Positions 28,858-37,267 of a stretch of 37,267 nt of DNA are shown here, piece after piece; the first letter of the stretch is position 1, and each line of letters begins with the position of its first letter. Made by a program: the position numbers and the translations under genes. This DNA is from Clostridium arbusti SL206. GTDB lineage: Bacteria; Bacillota; Clostridia; Clostridiales; Clostridiaceae. Under the pieces are notes generated by a model, which saw only the letters and a list, made by a program, of their open reading frames with translations, ran no database searches and was not told the DNA's origin. The stretch lies in contig NZ_BAEV01000031.1 of NCBI RefSeq assembly GCF_000246895.1, positions 1 to 37,267 of the forward strand. Direction: 5' to 3'.

Positions 28858-29634
28858 CTACTTTATCCCGCCAAATCTTCTATCTCTACGTTGGTAGTCT
28901 GCTATTGCCTGATGAAGATCTGCCTCAGTAAAATCTGGCCATTTTATATTACTATACCAAAATTCTGAATATGCACATTGCCACAACATAAAATTACTCA
29001 ATCTCTGTTCTCCACTAGGTCTTATTATAATATCTGGATCCGGAGTATTTTGTGTATATAAATACTTACTAAAATCCTGTTCAGCTAGATTATCTATATC
29101 TTCTTTAGATAGTTTACCCTCATTGTATTCTTTAAATATATTTTTTACTGCATATAGTATTTCGTCTCTGCCTCCATAATTCAAAGCAAAGTTTAATATC
29201 ATTCCAGTATTATTTTTTGTCTTTTCCTTTGCTTCTTCTAATACTTCAACACATATATTTGGTAATTTTGATATATCTCCAATAGTTCTTACTATTACAT
29301 TATTCTTATGTAGTTCATTAAGCTGTTTTTTTAAATATTCAGCTAAAAGTTTCATTAAAGCACTCACTTCTTCTGGAGGCCTATTCCAATTTTCAGTTGA
29401 AAATGCATATAAAGTTAGATATTTTATCCCTAAATCACTAGCTTCTTTAATAATTTTATTAAGAGTTTCTACGCCTGCTTTATGCCCTAAACTTCTTGGA
29501 AGATTTCTCTCTTTAGCCCATCTTCCATTACCATCCATAATTATAGCAATATGTGTTGGAATACTACTGTAATCCAATTGAACATCTTTTGGTGAAGAAT
29601 TCTTATTATCTTTATGCCCTAAAAATTTCCACAT
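28858..29634 (-). CDS. uppS: Isoprenyl transferase (undecaprenyl diphosphate synthase)
   Basis: Cis-prenyltransferase that builds the C55 lipid carrier for peptidoglycan and teichoic acids; 258 aa. The catalytic Asp34 is in MDGNGRWAKERNLPRSLGHKAG-type sequence (IIMDGNGRWA at 31-40). RPSGEQRLSNF and LWQCAYSEFWY are near 200-220. The ATG at 29634 is nine bases after GGAG; a GTG seven codons upstream has no comparable ribosome site. It uses precursor made through dxr and ispG nearby and precedes cdsA. Confidence 0.95.
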   Translation of the reverse strand: MWKFLGHKDNKNSSPKDVQLDYSSIPTHIAIIMDGNGRWAKERNLPRSLGHKAGVETLNKIIKEASDLGIKYLTLYAFSTENWNRPPEEVSALMKLLAEYLKKQLNELHKNNVIVRTIGDISKLPNICVEVLEEAKEKTKNNTGMILNFALNYGGRDEILYAVKNIFKEYNEGKLSKEDIDNLAEQDFSKYLYTQNTPDPDIIIRPSGEQRLSNFMLWQCAYSEFWYSNIKWPDFTEADLHQAIADYQRRDRRFGGIK

Positions 29635-29680
29635 ATAACCCCACTCCATTTCCACATTTAATTATATAAACTATTAATAA

Positions 29681-29700
29681 AACCTGCGGAGTCGCAGGTT
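29681..29700 (-). terminator. Hairpin between frr and uppS
   Basis: A perfect eight-bp stem (AACCTGCG/CGCAGGTT) with loop ACTC, followed by TTATTAATAG on the minus strand. The T-run is short, so it may be a partial terminator that lowers uppS-cdsA expression relative to pyrH-frr. Confidence 0.6.
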
Positions 29701-29708
29701 TATAAATA

Positions 29709-30266
29709 TTATATAGACATTAAATCTTTTTCTTTAGCATCTACTATTTTATCTATATCTTTAATATATTCGTCTGTCTTTTTCTGAACATTATCTTCAT
29801 ATTTTTTTGTTTCATCTTCAGTTAAAGTATTATCTTTTTTCAATAATTTAATTTTATCATTGGCATCTCTTCTTATAGATCTAACAGCAACTTTTGCATC
29901 TTCTCCGCTCTTTTTTACAGACTTAACAATATTCTTTCTTGTTTCTTCTGTAAGTTCTGGTATAACAAGTCTAATTGCTGATCCATCATTTGAAGGATTC
30001 AGTCCAAGATTTGACATAAGTATAGCTCTCTCAATATCCTTTATTGCAGTTCTATCATAAGGTTGAATAAGTAAAATTCTAGGTTCTGGAGCAGACACAT
30101 TAGCAACTTGATTTAAAGCCGTTGCGGTTCCATAATACTCCACTTCAATTCTATCAAGCATAGCAGGATTAGCTCTACCTGCTTTCATTGATGTAAGTTC
30201 TTTTTTTAAAACTGATATAGTTTTACTCATTTTTTCTTCAGCAGTATTAATAATATCTTTTACCAT
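29709..30266 (-). CDS. frr: Ribosome recycling factor
   Basis: Splits post-termination ribosomes together with EF-G; 185 aa, exactly the usual length. The sequence begins MVKDIINTAEEKMSK and contains LKKELTSMKAGRANPAMLDRIEVEYYG and the long C-terminal helix. The ATG follows AAGGAG and lies 16 bp past pyrH. The pyrH-frr pair is near universal. Confidence 0.98.
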   Translation of the reverse strand: MVKDIINTAEEKMSKTISVLKKELTSMKAGRANPAMLDRIEVEYYGTATALNQVANVSAPEPRILLIQPYDRTAIKDIERAILMSNLGLNPSNDGSAIRLVIPELTEETRKNIVKSVKKSGEDAKVAVRSIRRDANDKIKLLKKDNTLTEDETKKYEDNVQKKTDEYIKDIDKIVDAKEKDLMSI

Positions 30267-30282
30267 ATAAACTTCTCCTTTA

Positions 30283-31029
<747 letters not shown>

Positions 31030-31083
31030 TTATTTGTCTGAATTCAGCTTAAAATTGCTAAGTCTTTTTAGTAAAAGTAGTTA

Positions 31084-31119
31084 CTTTAAAAAAAAGAGAA
31101 CACGCAGTGTTCTCTTTTT
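31084..31119 (-). terminator. Strong terminator after tsf
   Basis: A perfect 13-bp stem (AAAAAGAGAACAC and its complement, 31091-31103 and 31107-31119) with a three-base loop, ending in eight T residues on the minus strand. It is directly adjacent to the tsf stop codon. Confidence 0.93.
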
Positions 31120-32043
31120 CTATTTACCCTGCTGCATTTGTCTTTGAACTTCTTCAGCAAAATTTTCCTCTATTTTCTCAATTCCTTCTCCTCTTTCAAA
31201 TCTAGAGAAAGCTGATATAGTTATAGGAGCACCAACTTCTTTAGATTTTGCTGCAAGAAGTTTTGAAATTGTTAAATCTGAATCTTTAACCCAAACTTGA
31301 TCTACAAGACAAACTTCTTTAAGATATTTTTTAATTCTACCTTCAACCATTTTATCAACAATTTTTTCAGGTTTTCCTTCGTTTAAAGCTTGAACTCTAT
31401 AGATTTCTCTTTCACTATTTAAACTCTTAGAATCTACCTGATCTTCATTTAAGAATAAAGGGTTAGTAGCTGCAATTTGCATACATACATCTTTTGACAA
31501 TTCAGCAAGTACTTCGTTCTCTTTTTCACATGAAAGTTCAACTAATACTCCGATTCTTCCGCCACCATGAATATAGCTTTGAACCACACCATTTTCTACA
31601 TTATATTTAGTAAATCTTCTTACATTCATGTTTTCTCCCAATTTAGCTATTAAAGCTGTAACAGCGTCATTAAGAGTTATATTATTATCATCTACATATT
31701 TTTCATTTATTAATTCTTCTACAGTATTTGAACTTGAAATTGCTGCCATTTTAGCTACATTGTTTGCTAACAATATAAATTCTTCATTTGCTGAAACGAA
31801 GTCGGTTTCACAGTTTACTTCAGCTATTGCTCCTGATTTTTTGTCTTCACTTAAATATGTAACAACTAAACCTTCTGCTGCTACTCTACCAGCCTTTTTA
31901 GCTGCTGCAGCTAGGCCCTTTTCCCTTAATATCTCAATTGCTTTATCCATATCACCATTTGATTCTGATAAAGCTTTTTTACAAGCCATCATAGCGGCTC
32001 CAGTTCTATCTCTTAACTCTTTAACCATCTTTGCAGAAATCAT
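31120..32043 (-). CDS. tsf: Elongation factor Ts
   Basis: Nucleotide exchange factor for EF-Tu; 307 aa. The N-terminal UBA-like domain reads [20 protein letters not shown]. The TDFV motif that opens the EF-Tu nucleotide site is at residues 80-83. The ATG at 32043 is eight bases behind GGAGG; the ORF opens six codons earlier without a ribosome site. It follows rpsB with a 70-bp gap that contains a long hairpin. Confidence 0.97.
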   Translation of the reverse strand: MISAKMVKELRDRTGAAMMACKKALSESNGDMDKAIEILREKGLAAAAKKAGRVAAEGLVVTYLSEDKKSGAIAEVNCETDFVSANEEFILLANNVAKMAAISSSNTVEELINEKYVDDNNITLNDAVTALIAKLGENMNVRRFTKYNVENGVVQSYIHGGGRIGVLVELSCEKENEVLAELSKDVCMQIAATNPLFLNEDQVDSKSLNSEREIYRVQALNEGKPEKIVDKMVEGRIKKYLKEVCLVDQVWVKDSDLTISKLLAAKSKEVGAPITISAFSRFERGEGIEKIEENFAEEVQRQMQQGK

Positions 32044-32074
32044 ATTTATTCCTCCGATCATTTTCGTTCATTAT

Positions 32075-32108
32075 AATTAAATGAAGAAGTAAACTTCTTC
32101 ATTTAATT
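32075..32108 (-). repeat. 16-bp perfect hairpin between rpsB and tsf
   Basis: AATTAAATGAAGAAGT at 32075-32090 and its exact complement at 32093-32108 are separated by two bases. No T-run follows on the minus strand, so it is not an ordinary terminator. It may stabilise the rpsB mRNA, serve as a processing site or tune the rpsB:tsf ratio. Confidence 0.75.
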
Positions 32109-32113
32109 GTAAA

Positions 32114-32815
32114 CTATTCAGCTAATTGTTCTCCCTGTCTTCCCTCTATAATTGCATCAGCCATTTTACCTGTTATTAACTTAACAGCTCTAATAGCATC
32201 ATCGTTACCAGGAATTACATAATCAACTTCATCTGGATCACAGTTTGTATCAACTATAGCTACAACTGGTATTCCTAAGATTTTAGCTTCTGAAATAGCA
32301 TTTTTTTCTTTCCTTGGATCTACTATAAATAAAGCTCCTACTTTATCTTGAACCATGCTTCTAATTCCGCCAAGATTTTTCACTAGCTTTTCTTCCTCAT
32401 TTTTAAGATTGATAACTTCTTTTTTAGGTAAAACTTCAAAAATCCCGTCCGCTTCCATCTTTTGTATTTCATCAAGTCTGTTTATTCTTGTTTTAATTGT
32501 TTTAAAGTTAGTTAACATACCACCTAACCATCTGTTGTTTACAAAATGCATACCACATCTTACAGACTCTTCCTGAATTGCTTCTTGAGCTTGTTTTTTA
32601 GTACCTACAAATAAAACATCTTTTCCTTCTTCAGAAACGCTTTTTATAAAATTATATGATTCATCAACTTTTTTAACAGTTTTTTGTAAATCAATAATGT
32701 ATATACCATTTCTCTCTGTAAAAATATATGGAGCCATTTTTGGGTTCCATCTTCTTGTTTGATGTCCAAAATGAACACCTGCTTCTAATAATTGTTTCAT
32801 TGATATAACTGACAT
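32114..32815 (-). CDS. rpsB: 30S ribosomal protein S2
   Basis: Late-assembling 30S protein; 233 aa. It begins [27 protein letters not shown]-like (first part shown is family typical) and contains [22 protein letters not shown] and the [15 protein letters not shown]-terminal motif. The ATG follows AGGAGG by seven bases. The gene has its own promoter and a structured leader of about 95 nt, and is cotranscribed with tsf. Confidence 0.98.
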   Translation of the reverse strand: MSVISMKQLLEAGVHFGHQTRRWNPKMAPYIFTERNGIYIIDLQKTVKKVDESYNFIKSVSEEGKDVLFVGTKKQAQEAIQEESVRCGMHFVNNRWLGGMLTNFKTIKTRINRLDEIQKMEADGIFEVLPKKEVINLKNEEEKLVKNLGGIRSMVQDKVGALFIVDPRKEKNAISEAKILGIPVVAIVDTNCDPDEVDYVIPGNDDAIRAVKLITGKMADAIIEGRQGEQLAE

Positions 32816-32840
32816 AATTCTACCTCCTGGTTTTTACCTC

Positions 32841-32896
32841 CATCACCTTCATATCTGTAAGTTACCAAATGGCACCAACTTCCAAATTAGGTGATG
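32841..32896 (-). promoter_or_regulatory. Structured leader of rpsB (candidate S2 autoregulatory site)
   Basis: On the minus strand CATCACCT (32889-32896) pairs perfectly with AGGTGATG (32841-32848), enclosing an AAGTT/AACTT stem (32877-32881 with 32859-32863). The outer stem ends just before the GGAGG-containing region of rpsB. S2 leaders that repress translation are known in other bacteria; the link here is inference. Confidence 0.5.
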
Positions 32897-32916
32897 TGCG
32901 TATTTTTTACTTTCAC

Positions 32917-32945
32917 ATTGTACCATACATATCTTTTTTATTCAA
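32917..32945 (-). promoter_or_regulatory. Sigma-A type promoter of rpsB-tsf
   Basis: A -35 TTGAAT (32940-32945) and a -10 TACAAT (32917-32922) are 17 bases apart on the minus strand. Confidence 0.82.
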
Positions 32946-32954
32946 TATCTTTTT

Positions 32955-33000
32955 ATAAAATAAATAAGCGGGATACACTTAAGCACCCCACTTATTTATT
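32955..33000 (-). terminator. Terminator after codY
   Basis: A ten-bp stem (AATAAGTGGG/CCCGCTTATT, one G-T pair) with a loop of about 14 bases, followed by TATTTTAT on the minus strand. It covers the codY stop codon. Confidence 0.75.
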
Positions 33001-33772
33001 TTATTTTTTTCAATTCATCTAATAATTTATCATTTAATATCTTAATATGAGTACCTTTCATACCTAATGATCTAGATTCAATTACTCCCGCACTTTCAAA
33101 TTTTCTCAATGCATTGACAATAACACTTCTAGTTATTCCAACCTTGTCCGCAATTTTTGAAGCAACTAATAAACCTTCAGATCCATCTAATTCATTAAAT
33201 ATATGTTCAACTGCTTCTAATTCTGAATAGGATAAAGTTCCAATAGCTAATTGTACTACTGCCTTTTTCCTAGCTTCATGTTCTATTTCATCATGTTTAG
33301 ATCTTAATATTTCAAGTCCGACTATAGTAGCACTATATTCAGCAAGTACCATATCATCATCATTAAATTGATCCTCAAACTTAGCAAGAACTAAAGTACC
33401 TAATCTTTCTCTATTCCCGATGATAGGTACTATAGTTGTAATTTTATTATTTAAGCCACAACAATCCTCTTCATTAAAAGTGCACTTACCATCAATAGGC
33501 AAATTAGCTTTAGTCTCATGAATACTCATAAGTTTATTATTATATAGATCAGCAAATTTCATATTATCTATAACATCAGTTTTTAATACTTCACATTGAA
33601 ACCCACTTGACAAATTATATCCTAGTATTTTTCCTCTTCTACTTATTATATACACGTTAGATTCTAACACTTCACTTAGAGGTTTACATATATCATCGAA
33701 CACAACTGGTTCAGTACCTGATTTTTGTAATATCTTATTAAGCATTCTTGTCTTATTTAATAGTGTAGACAT
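32996..33772 (-). CDS. codY: GTP-sensing transcriptional pleiotropic repressor CodY
   Basis: Global regulator of low-GC Gram-positives that senses GTP and branched-chain amino acids; 258 aa, full length. The N-terminal GAF domain covers about 1-155, with ligand-region sequence [12 protein letters not shown] at 41-52. A linker helix follows, and the winged helix-turn-helix is [26 protein letters not shown] with the recognition helix near 214-224. The gene is flanked by its own promoter and terminator. A weak CodY-box lies in its leader, suggesting self-repression. In Bacillus codY lies in a clp operon; here it stands alone between topA and rpsB. Confidence 0.98.
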   Translation of the reverse strand: MSTLLNKTRMLNKILQKSGTEPVVFDDICKPLSEVLESNVYIISRRGKILGYNLSSGFQCEVLKTDVIDNMKFADLYNNKLMSIHETKANLPIDGKCTFNEEDCCGLNNKITTIVPIIGNRERLGTLVLAKFEDQFNDDDMVLAEYSATIVGLEILRSKHDEIEHEARKKAVVQLAIGTLSYSELEAVEHIFNELDGSEGLLVASKIADKVGITRSVIVNALRKFESAGVIESRSLGMKGTHIKILNDKLLDELKKIK

Positions 33773-33852
33773 GTGGTATTCCCCCTACTTTTATTTTCCC
33801 TACAATCTATATATCTCTCATAGGTGTACAATCAGCAACAAGGGATAATACA

Positions 33853-33867
33853 TAATTTCAGAATAAT
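33853..33867 (-). promoter_or_regulatory. Weak CodY box in the codY leader
   Basis: The minus strand reads ATTATTCTGAAATTA, 11 of 15 matches to AATTTTCWGAAAATT with the core TTCTGAAA intact. A second, poorer match overlaps it on the far side. It lies about 35 bases downstream of the expected transcription start, which would suit a roadblock. Confidence 0.45.
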
Positions 33868-33904
33868 TTTCAATATTCCGAATTTTTATACAATCCCTCT
33901 TGTT

Positions 33905-33933
33905 ATAATATCATAGTAATTTTTATTTTTCAA
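33905..33933 (-). promoter_or_regulatory. Sigma-A type promoter of codY
   Basis: A -35 TTGAAA (33928-33933) and a -10 TATTAT (33905-33910) are 17 bases apart on the minus strand. Confidence 0.75.
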
Positions 33934-33988
33934 CTTAAAGTTTATTGCATTCGACAATATTTAACATTATATATTAGGCACATTCAAA

Positions 33989-36103
33989 TTAATTGGTTTC
34001 ATTATTTTGGGTTTCATTATTTTGAATTTCGTTATTTTTTTTATTTTTGCACTCCTTATTAGAGCATTCTAAATAATTACCCTTTGACTTACTGTATTTT
34101 TTCACCATATAGGATCCACATTTTTCACATTTTTCATTAGTTGGTTCAAACCAACTAACAAAATCGCATTCTGGATAGTTACTACAACCAAAAAATTTTC
34201 TTCCCTTTTTACTTTTCCTAACTAGTATTTTCCCACCACATTTTGGACAGGCTACATCAAGTTCCTCTACTATAGGTTTTGTATTTTTACATTCTGGATA
34301 ACCAGGACATGCTAAAAAATCGCCAAATCGTCCATGTTTAATAACCATGAATTTACCACATTTGTCGCACTTAATATCTGTAACTTCATCTTCTATAGTA
34401 ATCTTTGCTACTTCTTTTTCTGCAATATCTATAGAAACTTCTAAAGGTTTATAAAATTTATCAACTACACTATTCCAATTGTCTTTACCTTCTTCTACAT
34501 TATCTAGCTTATTTTCCATTTCAGCAGTAAATTCTATATCAATTATTTCTTTAAAATATTCACTTACAATATTATTTACTATATTGCCAAGTTCGGTTGG
34601 GGTCAATGTCTTTTTATCTCTTTGTATATATTTCCTATCAAGAAGTGTAGAGATAATTGGCGCATAGGTACTTGGCCTACCAATACCATTTTCTTCAAGA
34701 GTTTTTACTAAAGATGCTTCAGAAAATTTTGCTGGTGGTTGAGTAAAATGCTGATTTCCTTTAATTTCTTTTTTAAATAATATATCATTTTCATTTAATG
34801 CTGGAATTTTAATATCATTATCTTCTTCATCAGATGAATAATTGTATACTTTCATAAAGCCTGGAAATTTAATACTAGAACCTGTGGCTCTAAAAGAATA
34901 TATTCCATTTTTTATAATCAAAGTAATAGTATCCATAATACATGAAGCCATTTGGCTTGCCATAAATCTATTCCAAATCAAACTATACAATTTGAATTGA
35001 TCATCTTTAAGACTTGATCTAGCTTCTTCTGGTGCAATATTTATGTATGTAGGTCTTATTGCTTCATGTGCATCTTGTATATTCTTTTTTCCTTTGAATA
35101 ATCTTGGAGTTTTCGGAATAAACTCTTCTCCAAAATTAGATTTAATATATTCCTTCGCACCATTTTGTGCCTCTTCAGATATCCTCACCGAATCTGTTCT
35201 CATATAGGTAATTAAACCTACAGTTCCATGACCTTTTACTTCTATTCCTTCATATAAAGCCTGTGCTATAGACATAGTCCTTTTAGTTGAAAAATTCAAT
35301 CTTTTATATGCATCCTGTTGCAATGTACTTGTAGTAAATGGTGCCAATGGATTTTTATTTTTGGTAGACTTTTTTATATTGTTTACTATAAATTCTTTTG
35401 GTTCTAATTGCTTTATAATAGCATCTGCTTCATCTTTATTTGATATAGACATTTTCTTATTATTTGCAGAATGTAGTTTTACTAAAAACGGCTTAAATTT
35501 TTCACTTTTACTTAATAAGCACTCTATAGACCAATATTCTTCAGGTTTAAAATCGTTTATAGCCTTTTCACGATCACATATCATCTTTAATGCTACAGAC
35601 TGAACTCTTCCTGCACTTAATCCCCACTTTACTTTTCTCCAAAGTATGGGGCTGATTTTATAACCAACCAGTCTATCTAGTACTCTACGTGCCTGTTGAG
35701 CATCAACAAGGTTTAAATCTACTTTTCTAGGGTTTTTTATAGCAGATTTTATAGCATTTTTAGTTATTTCATTAAAAACTATTCTACATTTTTTATCATC
35801 ATCTATCTTTAAAACTTTTGCTAGATGCCAAGATATAGCTTCACCTTCTCTATCAGGATCGGTAGCAAGATATATTTTATCGCTTTTTTTTGCACTTTTC
35901 CTAAGTTTGTCTAAAAGTTCTCCTTTTCCTCTTATTGTTATATATCTAGGATTATAGTTGTTCTCTACATCAACTCCAAGTGTACTTTTGGGCAAATCTC
36001 TAACATGCCCCATAGATGCTTCCACAACGAAATTTTTTCCTAAATATTTTCCTATAGTCTTTGCTTTAGCTGGTGATTCTACAATAACTAAATTTTGTCC
36101 CAT
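33989..36103 (-). CDS. topA: DNA topoisomerase I
   Basis: Type IA topoisomerase that relaxes negative supercoils; 704 aa. The TOPRIM domain opens with QNLVIVESPAKAKTIGKYLG (Glu9) and has the DPDRE acidic triplet at 82-86. The catalytic Tyr300 is in GLITYMRTDS. The C-terminus carries three four-cysteine zinc ribbons (about 575-690): CDKCG...CPGYPEC, CPKCG...CSNYPEC and CEKCG...CSNKEC. It ends in a short NNETQ tandem repeat. The ATG at 36103 follows GGAGGGG; the ORF opens 11 codons earlier without support. It follows dprA, the standard dprA-topA-codY order. Confidence 0.98.
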   Translation of the reverse strand: MGQNLVIVESPAKAKTIGKYLGKNFVVEASMGHVRDLPKSTLGVDVENNYNPRYITIRGKGELLDKLRKSAKKSDKIYLATDPDREGEAISWHLAKVLKIDDDKKCRIVFNEITKNAIKSAIKNPRKVDLNLVDAQQARRVLDRLVGYKISPILWRKVKWGLSAGRVQSVALKMICDREKAINDFKPEEYWSIECLLSKSEKFKPFLVKLHSANNKKMSISNKDEADAIIKQLEPKEFIVNNIKKSTKNKNPLAPFTTSTLQQDAYKRLNFSTKRTMSIAQALYEGIEVKGHGTVGLITYMRTDSVRISEEAQNGAKEYIKSNFGEEFIPKTPRLFKGKKNIQDAHEAIRPTYINIAPEEARSSLKDDQFKLYSLIWNRFMASQMASCIMDTITLIIKNGIYSFRATGSSIKFPGFMKVYNYSSDEEDNDIKIPALNENDILFKKEIKGNQHFTQPPAKFSEASLVKTLEENGIGRPSTYAPIISTLLDRKYIQRDKKTLTPTELGNIVNNIVSEYFKEIIDIEFTAEMENKLDNVEEGKDNWNSVVDKFYKPLEVSIDIAEKEVAKITIEDEVTDIKCDKCGKFMVIKHGRFGDFLACPGYPECKNTKPIVEELDVACPKCGGKILVRKSKKGRKFFGCSNYPECDFVSWFEPTNEKCEKCGSYMVKKYSKSKGNYLECSNKECKNKKNNEIQNNETQNNETN
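33992..34036 (-). repeat. 15-bp tandem repeat at the 3' end of topA
   Basis: About three copies of a 15-base unit encode the tail NNEIQ-NNETQ-NNET-N just before the stop codon. The first copy diverges slightly. Such short coding repeats often vary in number between strains. Confidence 0.8.
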
Positions 36104-36155
36104 CTTATCCCCTCCAAAATTCTGTCTTTGTATCATTTAATGTTATATTTTATAT

Positions 36156-36319
36156 TTAAATAGTATTATTAAATTTAACATAGTAGTTGCCACTTAAACA
36201 CATGATTTCATCTTTAAGTTGCATTTCAAATAATAACTCATAAATTTGTGATATGTCAATATTGGTTAGTTTTATAATATCATCCATATGTATTGGAGTA
36301 TCACTAATTACATTATAAA
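36156..36319 (-). pseudogene. dprA: Out-of-frame C-terminal winged-helix segment of DprA
   Basis: Read one base back from the main dprA frame, this stretch gives 54 codons starting IYNVISDTPIHMDDIIKLTN and ending VKFNNTI, then TAA. It matches the DprA C-terminal winged-helix (DML1-like) domain. It joins the main frame exactly at the A8 tract (36320-36327, T8 on the plus strand). One more A would give an intact 357-aa protein, the usual clostridial length. It stops 52 bases before topA. See the main dprA entry and the finding on this shift. Confidence 0.85.
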
Positions 36320-37228
36320 TTTTTTTTCTAAATTATTCATGGTTTTTCTATTACCATTAACTTTTTTACTATAATCTAAATCCAGCAAAGTAAATATATC
36401 TTCTACCGAAGTTAATGGATAAGCCCCATCTTTAATAAGCTTATTAGTTCCCACACTACTTTTAGAGAAAATCGATCCAGGTACTGCCATTACATCTTTC
36501 CCTTGATCCAAAGCTGAACTAGCTGTAATTAATGATCCACTTTTTAAATTTGCTTCTATTACAATAGTAATTTTACTAAGTGCACTTATAATACGATTTC
36601 TAGTTGGAAAATTATAATTAAGCGGTTTTGTACCAGGTATAAATTGAGAAATAATGCATCCCTCTCTCTCCAATATACTATTATATAGCTTTGTATTAGA
36701 TTTAGGATATATAATGTCAATTCCACAGCCAAGTACAGAACAAGTAAATATATTATTTTCAATTGAATATAAATGAGCATAATAATCTATACCTCTTGCG
36801 AGTCCACTGACTACATTTATATTATGACCCTCTAATTCTTTTACTATTACTTTAGTTGTATTAATTCCATAAACAGAACAATCTCTAGATCCTACTATAG
36901 AAATATTTATACATTTACTTAGTTTATTTATATCTCCTCTATAAAAAATTGCAAAAGGCGAATCATCATATTGTTTTAATATTTCAGGATAATATTCTTC
37001 CATAAATGTAACAACTTTTATATTATTTTTTATAATTGAACTTTTAAGAATTTCAATTTTTCCTTTTTCCCATTTTGGTTTTATGCCAAATTTGTTAAAA
37101 TCATCATTATTATGTTCATTTACAGTATAATACCATACTTCTTTAGTAGTTTTAAATCTTTTTATTAAATTTATTTTTGTTTTATTGCTAATATTAAGCA
37201 AAATAAACCATAAATCGTAGTCATTCAT
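36308..37228 (-). CDS. dprA: DNA-processing protein DprA (frameshifted, 306-aa reading frame)
   Basis: Protein that protects incoming single-stranded DNA and loads RecA on it during transformation. The N-terminal helical region covers about 1-90. The Rossmann-like domain has IVGSRDCSVYG (111-121), SGLARGIDYYAH (141-152), GCGIDIIYP (168-175) and FPTRNRIIS (208-216), all family typical. The frame ends early at NNLEKKFIM because a run of eight A residues puts the last 54 codons out of frame. The ATG is eight bases after AAGGAG. Only about 39 bases precede it in the window, so its promoter is not visible. The Rossmann core is complete; only the C-terminal domain is affected. Confidence 0.93.
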   Translation of the reverse strand: MNDYDLWFILLNISNKTKINLIKRFKTTKEVWYYTVNEHNNDDFNKFGIKPKWEKGKIEILKSSIIKNNIKVVTFMEEYYPEILKQYDDSPFAIFYRGDINKLSKCINISIVGSRDCSVYGINTTKVIVKELEGHNINVVSGLARGIDYYAHLYSIENNIFTCSVLGCGIDIIYPKSNTKLYNSILEREGCIISQFIPGTKPLNYNFPTRNRIISALSKITIVIEANLKSGSLITASSALDQGKDVMAVPGSIFSKSSVGTNKLIKDGAYPLTSVEDIFTLLDLDYSKKVNGNRKTMNNLEKKFIM

Positions 37229-37255
37229 AAGTAACTCCTTCTTTATTCTCTTATT

Positions 37256-37267
37256 TATACTACGTGT
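37256..37267. other. Probable residual sequencing barcode at right contig end
   Basis: The last 12 bases are the exact reverse complement of bases 1-12. The same barcode, read inward from both ends, is what untrimmed adaptor on a contig would give. Confidence 0.75.

Noticed and set aside
31628-32080. 150-codon plus-strand open frame opposite tsf
   Set aside because: Antisense to conserved EF-Ts residues; no independent signals.
36586-36780. 64-codon minus-strand open frame inside dprA
   Set aside because: Lies in another frame within the conserved Rossmann domain of dprA, whose own frame explains the region.

Overview
The window is visibly AT-rich housekeeping DNA from a low-GC Gram-positive anaerobe, most likely a Clostridium (cluster I) chromosome. 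This rests on gene content and order, on strong AGGAGG-type ribosome sites, and on CodY, PolC, RNase Y, TepA, YlmC/YmxH and YlxR/YlxQ. I do not name a species. Every gene I can support is on the minus strand, so transcription runs from high to low coordinates. I found no tRNA, rRNA, CRISPR array, prophage or insertion sequence.

In transcription order: (1) 37.2-34.0 kb, dprA (DNA uptake/recombination mediator, broken by a one-base shift in an A8 tract) and topA. (2) 33.8-33.0 kb, codY with its own promoter and terminator. (3) 32.8-31.1 kb, rpsB-tsf with a structured leader. (4) 31.0-28.0 kb, pyrH-frr-uppS-cdsA, ending in a terminator. (5) 28.0-27.6 kb, a gene-free interval of 437 bp holding that terminator, a 163-bp MITE-like inverted-repeat element and an operator-like palindrome. 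(6) 27.6-18.9 kb, a putative AI-2E-family membrane protein, then dxr-rseP-ispG-polC (isoprenoid precursors, intramembrane protease, replicative polymerase). (7) 18.9-11.3 kb, rimP-nusA-ylxR-ylxQ-infB-rbfA-nrnA-truB-ribF, the classic transcription/translation operon, preceded by an attenuator-like leader. (8) 11.3-8.7 kb, rpsO and pnp. (9) 8.6-5.1 kb, ylmC, tepA and ftsK/spoIIIE. (10) 5.0-3.1 kb, rimO-pgsA. (11) 2.9-0.06 kb, recA with a LexA box, then rny.

The genes join several core processes: ribosome assembly and initiation (rpsB, tsf, frr, rimP, infB, rbfA, rpsO, rimO, truB), RNA turnover (pnp, rny, nrnA), envelope lipids (uppS, cdsA, pgsA, dxr, ispG) and DNA maintenance (topA, polC, recA, ftsK, dprA). 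Eight of 32 genes appear to start with TTG and two with GTG.

The two ends of the window carry the same 12 bases in inverted orientation. The first 11 match, from memory, a Roche 454 Rapid Library barcode. The window is therefore probably a whole contig from untrimmed pyrosequencing reads, which makes a homopolymer error the leading explanation for the dprA frameshift. I see no obviously new protein system. The least explained pieces are the inverted-repeat element, several untested operators and the leader RNAs.
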